Source of the DNA: Planctomycetota bacterium
Lineage (GTDB): Bacteria; Planctomycetota; UBA1135; GCA-002686595
Assembly: GCA_028278425.1 (NCBI GenBank)
Contig: JANQEJ010000280.1
Location: 1 to 37,117, forward strand
Direction: 5' to 3'
DNA: 37,117 nt
A model generated the notes under the pieces. It searched no databases. It was not told where the DNA came from and saw only the letters and a program-made list of their open reading frames with translations. Below, piece by piece: positions 1 through 7,642 of this stretch. The number at the start of each line of letters is the position of its first letter. Position 1 is the stretch's first letter. Position numbers and translations under genes: made by a program.

Positions 1-153
1 GATCTCCTTCGCCAGCTTGCGGATGTCACCGCGCTGGACGCCGTATTGGTTGTCGCCCGCCCCGTGCTTCGCATTGTGCGCCCGGACCTTCTCGTCGCCG
101 AGCGCCTCGAGTCGAGCGAGGACGTCTTTCGCGTTCATGGTGGCTTGCTTCAT
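1..153 (-). CDS. DNA alkylation repair protein (AlkD-like), N-terminal part only
   Basis: Only the first 51 codons lie in the window; the gene runs off the left edge. The start ATG (151-153) is preceded by a strong Shine-Dalgarno sequence (GAGGAGGAGG, about 3 bases away). The peptide opens MKQATMNAKDVLARLEALGD and goes on through a KVRAHNAKHGAG...QYGVQRGDIRKLAKEI stretch, which I recognise as the start of the COG4912 HEAT-like alkylpurine glycosylase family. Members of this family excise N3- and N7-alkylated purines. A second ATG lies five codons in (136-138), but the Shine-Dalgarno position favours the first. It starts 9 bases after the stop of the SRPBCC gene on the same strand, so it may be the third gene of the ArsR operon. 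Catalytic residues lie outside the window, so activity cannot be judged. Confidence 0.8.
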   Translation of the reverse strand, partial: MKQATMNAKDVLARLEALGDEKVRAHNAKHGAGDNQYGVQRGDIRKLAKEI

Positions 154-162
154 TCCTCCTCC

Positions 163-642
163 TCAGGAATCGACCGTGAGCTTCTCGACCAGCTCGTCGA
201 GGTTTCGGTACGAGGCCTCGTAACCCTCCGCGAAGCCGGGCTGCATCGCGGCGTCGCGGGCCTCCTGCGTTTCGTATTGGATGTCGACCGTGACGGTGGT
301 TCGCCCCTGCGCTTCGGCGAAGCTCGTCGTGACCGTGCTCCGGCCCTCCGGCCAGTCCTCGAAGAGCTCGGTGTGCACGATGCGCTCGTGCTCGACGATC
401 TCCACGTACTCCGCGGTCATCCCCATCTCGAACTCGGGGTTCTTCCACACGAAGCGCGCCTTCCCGCCGACGCGGAAGTCGATCTCGCAGACCGGGAGCG
501 AGTGGTCGGCGGGACCCGTCATCCACTGCTTGACGATCTCCGGCTCGGTGTGCGCGCGCCAGACGAGTTCGACGGGCGCGTCGAAGCTCCGGACGACGCG
601 CGTCGAGGTCGGAGTGGGGGTCGTGAGCTCAAGGGGCTTCAT
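163..642 (-). CDS. SRPBCC / AHSA1-family protein
   Basis: A 159-residue START-like (helix-grip) protein of the Aha1 C-terminal-homology type. It has the usual opening (TRVVRSFDAPVELVWRAHTEPE), the KQWMTGP stretch after the first helix, and the C-terminal GFAEGYEASYRNLDELVEKL helix that closes the ligand cavity. I chose the ATG at 640-642, not the upstream in-frame ones, because it overlaps the end of the ArsR regulator gene by 14 bases and begins where family alignments begin. ArsR-SRPBCC pairs are a common bacterial arrangement; the SRPBCC partner probably binds a hydrophobic small molecule, but no ligand can be read from the sequence. It is cytoplasmic, with no signal peptide. Confidence 0.9.
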   Translation of the reverse strand: MKPLELTTPTPTSTRVVRSFDAPVELVWRAHTEPEIVKQWMTGPADHSLPVCEIDFRVGGKARFVWKNPEFEMGMTAEYVEIVEHERIVHTELFEDWPEGRSTVTTSFAEAQGRTTVTVDIQYETQEARDAAMQPGFAEGYEASYRNLDELVEKLTVDS

Positions 643-976
643 CGGACTTGGTCTCCTCCTGGGTCTTGAGATCTTCCAGCACCTGGTCGAGCCTCTCGTA
701 GTTGGCCCGATACACCGAGCGCAGGTCGCCGAGCCAGGCATCCAGGGCGTCCAGCGCCTCGGGCTCCAGCTTGCAAGGACGCGTCTGCGCGACGCGGGAG
801 CGGGAGATGAGCCCCGACCGCTCGAGCACCTTGAGATGCGAGGAGATCGTGGGCTGGGTCAGCTCGAAGCACTGGACGAGCTCCGAGACCGTGGCCGTCC
901 CCTGGGCCAGCCGGCTGACGATCCGCCGCCTGGTGGGGTCCGCCAGGGCCGTGAACATGCGGTCGAGCGCGACCAT
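629..976 (-). CDS. ArsR-family winged-helix transcriptional repressor
   Basis: A 115-residue winged-helix regulator. Residues about 5-80 show the family pattern: FTALADPTRRRIVSRLAQG, then VSELVQCFELTQPTISSHLKVLERSGLI (helix-turn-helix recognition region) and the wing. There is no classical metal-binding ELCVCDL-type cysteine motif, so it is probably a non-metal ArsR of the type that travels with SRPBCC proteins. The C-terminal helix (YRANYERLDQVLEDLKTQEE) is the usual dimerisation arm. It overlaps the downstream SRPBCC gene by 14 bases. The ATG lies 6 bases after a CATTCT -10 element, which makes the transcript leaderless, and the promoter contains a 16-bp palindrome, which points to autorepression. 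Confidence 0.92.
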   Translation of the reverse strand: MVALDRMFTALADPTRRRIVSRLAQGTATVSELVQCFELTQPTISSHLKVLERSGLISRSRVAQTRPCKLEPEALDALDAWLGDLRSVYRANYERLDQVLEDLKTQEETKSDEAP

Positions 977-1011
977 GGGAATAGAATGCCGTCTATATAG
1001 ACGGATGTCAA
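977..1011 (-). promoter_or_regulatory. ArsR operon promoter, probably leaderless
   Basis: On the minus strand there is a consensus -35 TTGACA (1011-1006), a 17-base spacer, a -10-like CATTCT (988-983) and then 6 bases before the ATG at 976. Transcription would begin at or next to the A of the start codon. No Shine-Dalgarno sequence is present. Confidence 0.6.
989..1004. promoter_or_regulatory. 16-bp perfect palindromic operator
   Basis: CCGTCTATATAGACGG is its own reverse complement. It fills the spacer between the -35 and -10 of the ArsR gene, so a bound dimer would block RNA polymerase. It is an AT-rich island in GC-rich surroundings, as is usual for an ArsR-type site. Confidence 0.7.
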
Positions 1012-1039
1012 TATAAATCCCAATCCCGATCGCGGGGCA

Positions 1040-2443
1040 TCAGCGCTTCGACCCGGCGAGTCGCCCGAAGTAGGGATAGGAGTCGAACGCCTCGCCACCG
1101 CCGGTCGCGCGTGGATCGCCCGCGGCCTCGAGCTCCGCGGTCAACTTCTCCGCCAGCTCCTTGCGCGTCGCGTCGTGCCGCGCGTCGCCCGCGAGGTTGA
1201 CGAGCTGCGCCGGGTCGGCGGTCAGGTCGTAGAGCTCTTCGGCCGGTCGCCGCGCGAAGCAGAGCGCGTACGCTTCGCGCCCGGCCGGATCGTCCTTGTG
1301 GTCGAGGATCCACCGCTTCGTCGGCCCGTCGTCGCAGTCGGAGTAGTTACGCCCGCGCGTCGAGCCGGTCGGCACGCCCGCGGGCCAGCGTTCGGGGTGG
1401 TAATTGCGCACGTACAGCCAGCGGTCCGTCCGAAGGGCGCGGCACGGGTAACCGACCATCGACGGGCTCGCCTGTGCGGGCGTGTGTCGCTCCATCCCGT
1501 AGATCGCGTGGTCGCGCGTCGCGCCGCCGAGCTGTGCGAAGAGCGAGCGGCCGTCCATCCCGCCGGTGCTCTCGAGCTCGGCGGCCTCGAGCAGCGTCGG
1601 CGCGACGTCGACGAGCGACACGAAGCCGGCGTGCTTCCGTCCGGCCGGAACGCGCTGCGGCCAGCGGATCGCGAGCGGCACGCGCACGCCCGTGTCGTAG
1701 AGATTGGACTTGCAGCGCGGGAAGGGCATGCCGTGGTCGCCGGTGACGATCACGATGGTGTCGTCGAGCTCTCCCAGCTCTTCGAGCTTCGCGAGCGCGG
1801 CGGCGACGTCGGCGTCGAAGCGCTGCACCTCGACGTAGTAGTCGGCGACGTCGCCGCGCACCTCCGGCGCGTCCGGCCAGAACGGCGGCAAGTCGATCGC
1901 GTCGAGGTCGATCCCCGCGGCGGCACCCGAGCCGAGCTCGTACGGCCGGTGCGGATCCGACGAACCGAGCCAGAAGCAGAACGGCGCGCCCTCGGGCCGC
2001 GCCTCGAGGAACGCTTCAAAGCCTTCGTAGCGCTTACCCGCGGGGTGGCGGCCTTCCCAGCCCGGCGCGAGACGGCCCGGCCCGTACGACTTGCGCCAGC
2101 GCCCGACGTGGTAGCCCGCGTCCTCGAGCAGGAGCGGGAAGACGGAAAGCCCGGCCGGCAGCTCGGAGTGCAGGTTGGCGCCCTCCCGCAGCCGCCAGTG
2201 GTACTGCCCCGTGAGGATCGCGTTGCGGCTCGGCGTGCAGGACGGGCTCGACACGAAGGCGCGCTCGAAGAGCACGCCCTCCGCCGCGATGCGGTCGAAC
2301 GCGGGCGTCGCGACGACCGCGTCGCCGTACGCGCCCGCGTGGGGCCAGCCCCAGTCGTCGGCGATGCAGAAGAGGACGTTCGGACGCTCGTCGGCCGACG
2401 AAGGGCCGGCGAACGCGAGGGCGAGCGCGAGGAAGGCTCTCAT
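1040..2443 (-). CDS. Secreted sulfatase, heparan-N-sulfatase (sulfamidase)-like
   Basis: A 467-residue formylglycine sulfatase. Residues 1-17 form a signal peptide (MRAFLALALAFAGPSSA). The metal-binding Asp pair is D29-D30, the cysteine to be converted to formylglycine is C69 in C-T-P-S-R, and the C-terminal metal/active-site block is GDHGMPFPRCK (D236, H237, K245). In place of the usual GKWH motif it reads VGRWRKSYGPG. Together with SDPHRPY, PPFWPDAPEVRGD and NLYDTGVRVPL this resembles N-sulfoglucosamine sulfohydrolases more than arylsulfatase A. It would act outside the cytoplasm on sulfated glycans after maturation; no maturase is in the window. An in-frame ATG at 2488 would give a 482-residue version, but the shorter form starts directly with a signal peptide. 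The substrate is an inference from family resemblance. Confidence 0.88.
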   Translation of the reverse strand: MRAFLALALAFAGPSSADERPNVLFCIADDWGWPHAGAYGDAVVATPAFDRIAAEGVLFERAFVSSPSCTPSRNAILTGQYHWRLREGANLHSELPAGLSVFPLLLEDAGYHVGRWRKSYGPGRLAPGWEGRHPAGKRYEGFEAFLEARPEGAPFCFWLGSSDPHRPYELGSGAAAGIDLDAIDLPPFWPDAPEVRGDVADYYVEVQRFDADVAAALAKLEELGELDDTIVIVTGDHGMPFPRCKSNLYDTGVRVPLAIRWPQRVPAGRKHAGFVSLVDVAPTLLEAAELESTGGMDGRSLFAQLGGATRDHAIYGMERHTPAQASPSMVGYPCRALRTDRWLYVRNYHPERWPAGVPTGSTRGRNYSDCDDGPTKRWILDHKDDPAGREAYALCFARRPAEELYDLTADPAQLVNLAGDARHDATRKELAEKLTAELEAAGDPRATGGGEAFDSYPYFGRLAGSKR

Positions 2444-2535
2444 CGCTCGAGTCGGGGGCGCGGGTTGACTCACGGCAAGAAGAAGCATGCTACTGCCGCG
2501 GCCCGCGCGCGGGCTAGACTCGGACGAAGCTTGCC

Positions 2536-3159
2536 ATGTCGCTCGCCGCCGGCCAGAGCCTCTCGTTCTACGAGATCGTCGGCCCCCTGGGCGCGGGGGG
2601 GATGGGGGAGGTCTACCGCGCGAAGGACACGCGGCTCGAGCGCGAGGTGGCGATCAAGGTCGTGCCCGAGGAGATGGCGGAGGACGAGGACCGCCTGCGG
2701 CGCTTCGAGCGGGAGGCGAAGACGCTCGCGTCGCTGAACCACCCGAACGTCGCGCAGGTCTACGGCATCGACCAGGTCGGCGACACGTGCTTCATGGCGA
2801 TGGAGCTCGTGCCCGGGGAGGATCTTGCGACACGGTTGGAGAAGGGCGCGCTCCCGCTCGGCGAGGCGATCGACGTGTGCCGTCAGATCGCGGAGGGCCT
2901 CGAGGCCGCGCACGACGCCGGCGTCGTGCACCGAGACCTCAAGCCGGCCAACGTGCGCGTCACTCCCGAGGGCGTCCAGCTCCGGGAGGTGGACCTCTCG
3001 ACCGAAGAGCTCTTGGTCGACCCCGTCCCACGGGTGCTCTTCGAGACCGGCCGCGTCTTCACGAGCTTCGACGTCGCGCCCGACGGCGAGCGCTTCCTCG
3101 TGCGCTACACGATGCGCGAGCGGCCGCCGGTCTCGGTGCTGCTGAGAGATCGACGTTAG
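2536..3159 (+). pseudogene. Ser/Thr protein kinase remnant with internal deletion
   Basis: The 207-codon frame begins as a normal Pkn2/Hanks-type kinase: glycine loop GAGGMGEV (19-26), VAIK lysine K41, helix-C glutamate E60 and catalytic loop HRDLKPAN (132-139). At about residues 146-150 the kinase stops. The DFG motif, activation segment, APE and whole C-lobe are absent. The frame continues as LSTEELLVDPVPRVLFETG followed by SFDVAPDGERFLV, the typical last blade of the TolB/PD40 propeller that follows many such kinases. This is best explained by an in-frame deletion joining the kinase N-lobe to the end of the propeller. Without DFG it cannot bind magnesium-ATP properly. It could still be expressed as a small protein, since codon use looks normal and the frame is open. 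Confidence 0.75.
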
Positions 3160-3178
3160 GATAGGGGGCAACCCCGAG

Positions 3179-3679
3179 ATGAAGCACCCGAGCCCCGGTC
3201 GCGCGATCCTCGTCGCTATGCTCGTCGCCGCCATGAGCTCGTCCTGCCGCACGGACTCCTCGAACGCCGAGGCGTCGGAGCTCCACGTGGAGCAGGTTCG
3301 CATCGGGGAGATCCTCTGGTACGTCCACTACGACGCCGCCCTCGCGATCGCCCGCGAGCAGGACAAGGCCCTCTGGGTCCACTTCGGCGAGAACCCCGGG
3401 TGAGAGGGCTGCCGGCACTTCGCGAGCGGTCCGCTCCGCGATCCACGCGTCGTCGCCGGCAGCGCGGACTTCGTGCCGGTCTTCGTCGACACGCTCGACC
3501 GAAGCCAGCCCTACGAGCGCTTCGGCGAGTCGTACGGAAGCTACCCCGTCCTGCGCGTCCACGACCACGAGGGGACCGACCTGGCCGGCCGGCTCGACGG
3601 CAACCCGGTGCGCGGGCGCATTCCGGTCGACGACGTGCTGGCGCAGCTCGAGCGGGGCCTGCGCGCCTACCGGCGTTGA
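3179..3679 (+). CDS. Candidate selenoprotein: thioredoxin-fold protein with UxxC motif (in-frame TGA)
   Basis: Read through the TGA at 3401-3403, the frame codes for 166 residues. It has a hydrophobic N-terminus ending near C23 (a weak lipobox), then a thioredoxin-like domain: DAALAIAREQDKALWVHFGENPG, residue 75 = TGA, then E-G-C78. If TGA is selenocysteine the motif is U75-E-G-C78, exactly where thioredoxins carry CxxC after the beta strand ending in VHFG. The rest of the fold continues undisturbed: FVPVFVDT strand, the cis-proline SYP123 and the LRVHDHEG hairpin. A stem-loop lies at the right distance after the TGA. Without readthrough one gets a 74-residue fragment with no active site. Its role would be thiol redox chemistry at the membrane or periplasm. 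The alternative is a nonsense mutation or a sequencing error. No selA, selB or selC is in the window. Confidence 0.65.
3404..3462 (+). promoter_or_regulatory. SECIS-like stem-loop downstream of the in-frame TGA
   Basis: Arms CGCGAGCG (3421-3428) and CGCT-C-CGCG (3432-3440, one bulged C) pair around the 3-base loop GTC (3429-3431). The loop starts 26 bases after the TGA and its first base is G, matching the published bacterial SECIS layout; the apex contains GGUC, as in the E. coli fdhF element. An outer 8-bp stem, CTGCCGGC (3409-3416) with GCCGGCAG (3455-3462), encloses it. Confidence 0.5.
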
Positions 3680-3692
3680 CGCGGCGCCGAAC

Positions 3693-5387
3693 CTATTCGA
3701 GGCCCTTCGCGGCGAGAATCTCCTTGGCCGATTCCGAGACGAGCTCGTCTTCGTCCTGCGTTGCGGCGCGCAGGGCTTCGATGGCGGAGTCGCTGAGCGG
3801 TTCCAGCTCGCTGAGATCGTAGACCGCCTGGAGGCGGAGGAATTCGTTCGGATCCTTCAAGCCCTGGATCAGGACGGGTTCCCACGTCGTTCCCAGCTCC
3901 CGCGCCCTCGATAGAAGGTGCGACCGCTGCTCTTCGTAGTCCGCGTCCGTAGATTCGGCGAGCCAAACAACGAGCGCCGCCGGCGAACCGTTGCGCAGGA
4001 TCGCCAGGGAGAGCTCGGCCCACTTGCTGGCCGGGTCGTTAGGGTCGGCGGCGATAACCTCGAGGTGCACCGCTGCGTCCTCGAACCGGATCCAACCCAG
4101 CGCTTGGACGAGGATCACCCGGTAGAAGTGGTCCTGGTCGTCGCCGGCGGGCTCCGCGAGGAGCGCGTTGACCAGGTCCTGCCCCGCCGTCACGGCCGCC
4201 GGCCCGATGGTGGCCAGCGTCCCGACGATGGAGGACTTCAGGTTCGGGTCCTGCGCCGATTCGAAAACCGTGAGCAAGTCGGGGACCGCGCTCGCCGCGG
4301 CGTCGCCGAAGTAGGACAACGCGAAGGCGGCGTCCGATTGAACGGTGGGCGACTTGTCGGACAGGGCCCGCACGAGCGCGTCGACGCCGCGTCCGACCGC
4401 GGACCCGACGATCCCGACCGCGAAAGCGGCTTCGGATCGGACCGACTCGTACGGCGAATCGCTCAGCGTGGTCGCGAGCGCGTCCACCAGCGGTTCCAGG
4501 TCCTCGTCGAGCTGTTCGAAACCCGTCCAGGCCCGCATGACGGCGTCGAGGACCTCGTCCTCTTCCGCCGAAATGTTCCCGAGGGTCGCGATCAGATCCG
4601 CGGCCGTCGACCCGAGGACGCTCAGCGCGTACTCGGCCTCGAAGCGGACCGATTCGTAGCGGCTCTCGCGCTGCTTCTTCCCGAGCACGACCTTGAGCGC
4701 TTCGCGGTCGGCCTTCGTGAAGCTCTCGAATCTCGCCTGCACGCTCGAAATCGCGCTGAGGACGTCCTCCTCGGTGGCCGACGGGTCCTCGAGGGTCGCG
4801 ATCAAGCTCCTGGCGGAAGTCGTGTCGACACGCCGGATGACGCCCGTGATTCGCTTCTCGAGCTCGTCGACCTTCGCGAGCGTGGTCTCGACCCGCTTCT
4901 CGACCTCCGTCCGGAGCTCCGTGGTCTTGTCGACCTCCGCCTGGAGGTCGCTCCGGAGAGTCGTGGTCTTGTCCAGCTCATCCTTGGCCGCCTTCGCGTC
5001 CGCCTTGACGCTCTTCTCCGCCTCCTCGAACGCCTGCCTGGACTTGCCCAGCTCGGCTTCGACGGCGCCGTCGACGGCGGACTGCACGACGTAGAACCCC
5101 GCGATCCCGAAGAACACGATGGCGGCGACGCCTTGCACCTTCATCCATTCGACCAGACGAGCGCGGACGTCGTGGAACACCTCTTCCGAGGCGACCTTCG
5201 GCGGCGCGACCGGTTTGCCGAGGCCCTCGCCGACGAGGAAGACGACGGCGCCGACGGCGACGGCGTACAGCAGCAGAGAATCCCAGGGCACCGCGTACTC
5301 GGCGTTGACCTCCTTCCGGTAGATCACGTAACCGCACGCGACGAGAATCGCTAAGGCGAAGAAGGCTCGGGCAAGGCGCTGATTCAT
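3693..5387 (-). CDS. Membrane-anchored HEAT-repeat protein with coiled coil
   Basis: A 564-residue protein. Three hydrophobic helices lie near residues 8-24, 37-55 and 86-103. An acidic/basic heptad-rich coiled coil follows at about 108-185 (repeated DKTT.LR / EVEKR units), then a long run of HEAT-like repeats from about 190 to the end, with the recurring pattern YESVR.EA.(Y/F)A...LGS and LL..L.D....V..(D/E)AA.AL. These domains usually act as protein-protein scaffolds. I cannot name a partner or pathway. I took ATG 5385-5387 as the start because the upstream in-frame extension is Pro/Arg-rich, as expected of untranslated GC-rich DNA. The gene is convergent with the selenoprotein candidate (13 bases apart) and divergent from the second sulfatase. 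A TAGGAT box on the minus strand at 5440-5435 could be its -10. Confidence 0.8.
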   Translation of the reverse strand: MNQRLARAFFALAILVACGYVIYRKEVNAEYAVPWDSLLLYAVAVGAVVFLVGEGLGKPVAPPKVASEEVFHDVRARLVEWMKVQGVAAIVFFGIAGFYVVQSAVDGAVEAELGKSRQAFEEAEKSVKADAKAAKDELDKTTTLRSDLQAEVDKTTELRTEVEKRVETTLAKVDELEKRITGVIRRVDTTSARSLIATLEDPSATEEDVLSAISSVQARFESFTKADREALKVVLGKKQRESRYESVRFEAEYALSVLGSTAADLIATLGNISAEEDEVLDAVMRAWTGFEQLDEDLEPLVDALATTLSDSPYESVRSEAAFAVGIVGSAVGRGVDALVRALSDKSPTVQSDAAFALSYFGDAAASAVPDLLTVFESAQDPNLKSSIVGTLATIGPAAVTAGQDLVNALLAEPAGDDQDHFYRVILVQALGWIRFEDAAVHLEVIAADPNDPASKWAELSLAILRNGSPAALVVWLAESTDADYEEQRSHLLSRARELGTTWEPVLIQGLKDPNEFLRLQAVYDLSELEPLSDSAIEALRAATQDEDELVSESAKEILAAKGLE

Positions 5388-5514
5388 GGCGAGGAGGCGA
5401 GGCCGGGGCAGGGGCCGGACGGGCGGCGCGGACGATCCTACCCGGGGAGCTTCCCATCGCCGCACGGCTCGTGATTCCGCGGGCGTCGCGGTGCGGTTGG
5501 AGGGTGTGGAGCAC

Positions 5515-5526
5515 TACCATGCAGCG
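5515..5526 (+). promoter_or_regulatory. Leaderless -10 element before the second sulfatase
   Basis: TACCAT (5515-5520) is followed by 6 bases and GTG at 5527, with no Shine-Dalgarno sequence at a useful distance. It agrees with the TAnnnT-N6/7-start pattern seen elsewhere in the window and fixes the start codon. Confidence 0.5.
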
Positions 5527-6996
5527 GTGCGTGCTCTCCGGTGGTTTCGCCCGGGCCCCAGGAGCCTCCTCGGCCTCGTGCCGCTTCTGGGATGCGCGGG
5601 GACGGACGCCGCGGTCGAGACGCGACCGGAGGCCGGCCCGCCCAACGTCATCCTTCTGATGGCCGACGACCTCGGTTGGGGCGACGTCGGCTTCAACGGC
5701 AACGAGGTCATCCGGACGCCGCACCTCGACGCCATGGCCGCGAGCGGGATGCGGTTCACGCGCTTCTACGCGCAGGCGCCGGTGTGCAGCCCGACGCGCG
5801 GCTCGTGCCTGACGGGGCGGCACCCGTTCCGCTACGGCGTGTTCGGCGCGAACGTCGGCCACCTGCCGGCGGAGGAGCACACGCTGGCCGAGCTCCTCGC
5901 CGAGCGCGGCTACGCGACGGGGCACTTCGGGAAGTGGCATCTCGGAACGCTCACGGCGGAGTACTCCGGCAAGCGCAACCGCAAGCCGGAGGAGAACCAC
6001 ATGACGCCGGCGATGGCCGGCTTCGAGGACTGGTTCTCGACCGAGTACGCGGTGTCGACGTGGGATCCCTACGACCCGGCGAACAAGCACGGCGCCTCGT
6101 TCGACGTCCGCAACCTCTATTGGGACGACGGCGTGAACGTCGCCGACGGGGAAGCGGCCGGGCTCGTCGGCGACGACAGCCGCATCGTCATGGACCGTGC
6201 CCTGCCGTTCGTGCGCGCGGCCGTCGCGGAGGAACGGCCGTTCCTGGCGGTCGTCTGGTTCCACGCGCCCCACGCGCCGGTCGTCGGCGGGCCGGAGTAC
6301 CGCGCTCGCTACGCGTCGCATTCGGAGGACGAGCAGCACTACTACGCGTGCATCACGGCGCTGGACGAGCAGGTCGGCCGCCTGCGGCGCGAGCTCGAGG
6401 AGCTCGGCGTCGCCGGGAACACGCTGATCGCGTTCTGCTCCGACAACGGGCCGGAGGGAAACCCCGGGCCGACCGGCCGTTTCCGCGGCTCGGCGGGACC
6501 CTTCCGCGGGCGCAAGCGCAGCCTGTACGAGGGCGGCGTGCGCGTCCCGAGCTTCTTCGTGTGGCCCGCGCGCATCCCCGCGGGCTCGACGACGGACTTC
6601 CCGGCGTCGACCAGCGACTACCTTCCAACGCTACTGGACGTCCTCGGCGTGCAGCCGCCGGACGCGCGTCCCCTGGACGGGGTCAGCCTGCGGAAGGTTC
6701 TCGAGGGCGCGCCGGCCGAACGCGCGCAGCCGATCGCGTTTCGGACCCGCCAGCAGCTCGCCCTGTCGGGCGCCCGCTTCAAGCTCGTGCACAACCCGCG
6801 CGAGACGCGGCTCAAGCACGACAACGGGCGCGCGCCCGTCGCCGCCTGGGAGCTCTACGATCTCCTCGCGGACCCCGGCGAGACGCGCAACGTCATCGAC
6901 GAGCACGGCCGGGTAGCCGCCCAGATGCGCGCGCAGCTCGAGCGCTTCGTCGCCTCGGTCGACGCGTCGCTCGAGGGCTTCGACTACCGGGACTGA
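5527..6996 (+). CDS. Sulfatase lipoprotein (arylsulfatase A-like)
   Basis: A 489-residue sulfatase starting at GTG 5527. The N-terminus gives a lipoprotein signal ending in lipobox L-L-G-C23, so the enzyme is probably membrane-tethered. Active-site parts are complete: metal Asp pair D47-D48 in MADDLGWGDVG, formylglycine site C87-S-P-T-R91, GKWHLG (K136, H138), and SDNGPEGNPG in the C-terminal half followed by the GRKRSLYEGGVRVP lysine/glycine block. The C-terminal WELYDLLADPGETRNV strand is the usual subdomain. It should hydrolyse sulfate esters of a carbohydrate outside the cell; the substrate is not readable. The frame extends upstream to 5386, but that part is Arg-rich and has no signal. 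Its last 13 bases overlap the 3' end of the convergent SOUL gene. Confidence 0.9.
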   Translation: MRALRWFRPGPRSLLGLVPLLGCAGTDAAVETRPEAGPPNVILLMADDLGWGDVGFNGNEVIRTPHLDAMAASGMRFTRFYAQAPVCSPTRGSCLTGRHPFRYGVFGANVGHLPAEEHTLAELLAERGYATGHFGKWHLGTLTAEYSGKRNRKPEENHMTPAMAGFEDWFSTEYAVSTWDPYDPANKHGASFDVRNLYWDDGVNVADGEAAGLVGDDSRIVMDRALPFVRAAVAEERPFLAVVWFHAPHAPVVGGPEYRARYASHSEDEQHYYACITALDEQVGRLRRELEELGVAGNTLIAFCSDNGPEGNPGPTGRFRGSAGPFRGRKRSLYEGGVRVPSFFVWPARIPAGSTTDFPASTSDYLPTLLDVLGVQPPDARPLDGVSLRKVLEGAPAERAQPIAFRTRQQLALSGARFKLVHNPRETRLKHDNGRAPVAAWELYDLLADPGETRNVIDEHGRVAAQMRAQLERFVASVDASLEGFDYRD

Positions 6997-7637
6997 CCAG
7001 GCGCGCGCGCCCGCACGGGCACCTGCACCTCGCCGAAGCGCACGGGAGTCGGAACGAACGGGCCGTTGTAGCCGAGGTAGCGGGGCGGCCCGACGACCTC
7101 CCACTCGTCTTGGTTCGCGGCCAGCCAGACCTCGAGCGTGGACAGGCCTTCGAGGAACGTCTCCGCGTCGTAGCCGCCGCGAACTCCGACGCTCGCGAAG
7201 GTGCGGGGCTCCACGTCGCGCACGCTCACGGCCCCTTCTTCGCCGAGCTGGCCGAGCTCTTGGGAACGATAGAGGAAGGCCATGGAAGACATCCGCGGCG
7301 CTGCCGAGCCGGCGTCGTCGTAGGCCATCTCCACCGGGGCGGTCATGGCGATGTCGTTCCGCTTGATGTGCTCGAAGAGCTCCATGAACATCGACCTCGT
7401 CCCTTCGCTCGGGAGCGAGGCCTCGGTTACCCAGGCTGCCCGGTGGGACGGGTATCGCTTGACTTCCACGGACCCGACCGGAGTGAGCTCCGGCCAGCCT
7501 TCCGGCGTCGCGGCGGAGCGGATCATCCACGTGCCTCCTGAGGTCTGAACGCAGCCGCTCGCGACGCCGCAGATGACGAGGGTCGCGACGGCGAACGCGA
7601 TGGCGGGTCGGCGTGTCTTCATCGTCTCGAGCTTCAT
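6984..7637 (-). CDS. SOUL-family haem-binding-like lipoprotein
   Basis: 217 residues if started at ATG 7635-7637; a second ATG (7620-7622) gives MKTRRPAIAF... and a tighter signal peptide. The signal ends in lipobox A-S-G-C, so this is probably a lipoprotein. The domain has SOUL/p22HBP features: VEVKRYPSHRAAWV strand, GTRSMFMELFEHIKRNDIAMTAPVEM (the signature I..TaPV block), and the paired strand R.FASVGVRGGYDAETF...LE.WL. Members bind haem or other tetrapyrroles or act as structural proteins; no ligand residue can be assigned. It begins 5 bases after the stop of the B12-domain regulator on the same strand, so the two are probably co-transcribed. Its 3' end overlaps the convergent sulfatase gene. 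Confidence 0.88.
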   Translation of the reverse strand: MKLETMKTRRPAIAFAVATLVICGVASGCVQTSGGTWMIRSAATPEGWPELTPVGSVEVKRYPSHRAAWVTEASLPSEGTRSMFMELFEHIKRNDIAMTAPVEMAYDDAGSAAPRMSSMAFLYRSQELGQLGEEGAVSVRDVEPRTFASVGVRGGYDAETFLEGLSTLEVWLAANQDEWEVVGPPRYLGYNGPFVPTPVRFGEVQVPVRARAPGQSR

Positions 7638-7642
7638 GCTGG

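Noticed and set aside
1175..2737. 520-codon plus-strand frame
   Set aside because: Lies antisense to a complete sulfatase gene with all active-site motifs, has no family features and no start signal.
3179..3679. Two separate small genes (74 and 68 codons) or a simple pseudogene
   Set aside because: The TGA falls exactly on the CxxC position and is followed by a hairpin at SECIS spacing, with a continuous fold and the same frame; a random stop would be unlikely to hit that codon. Not excluded outright.
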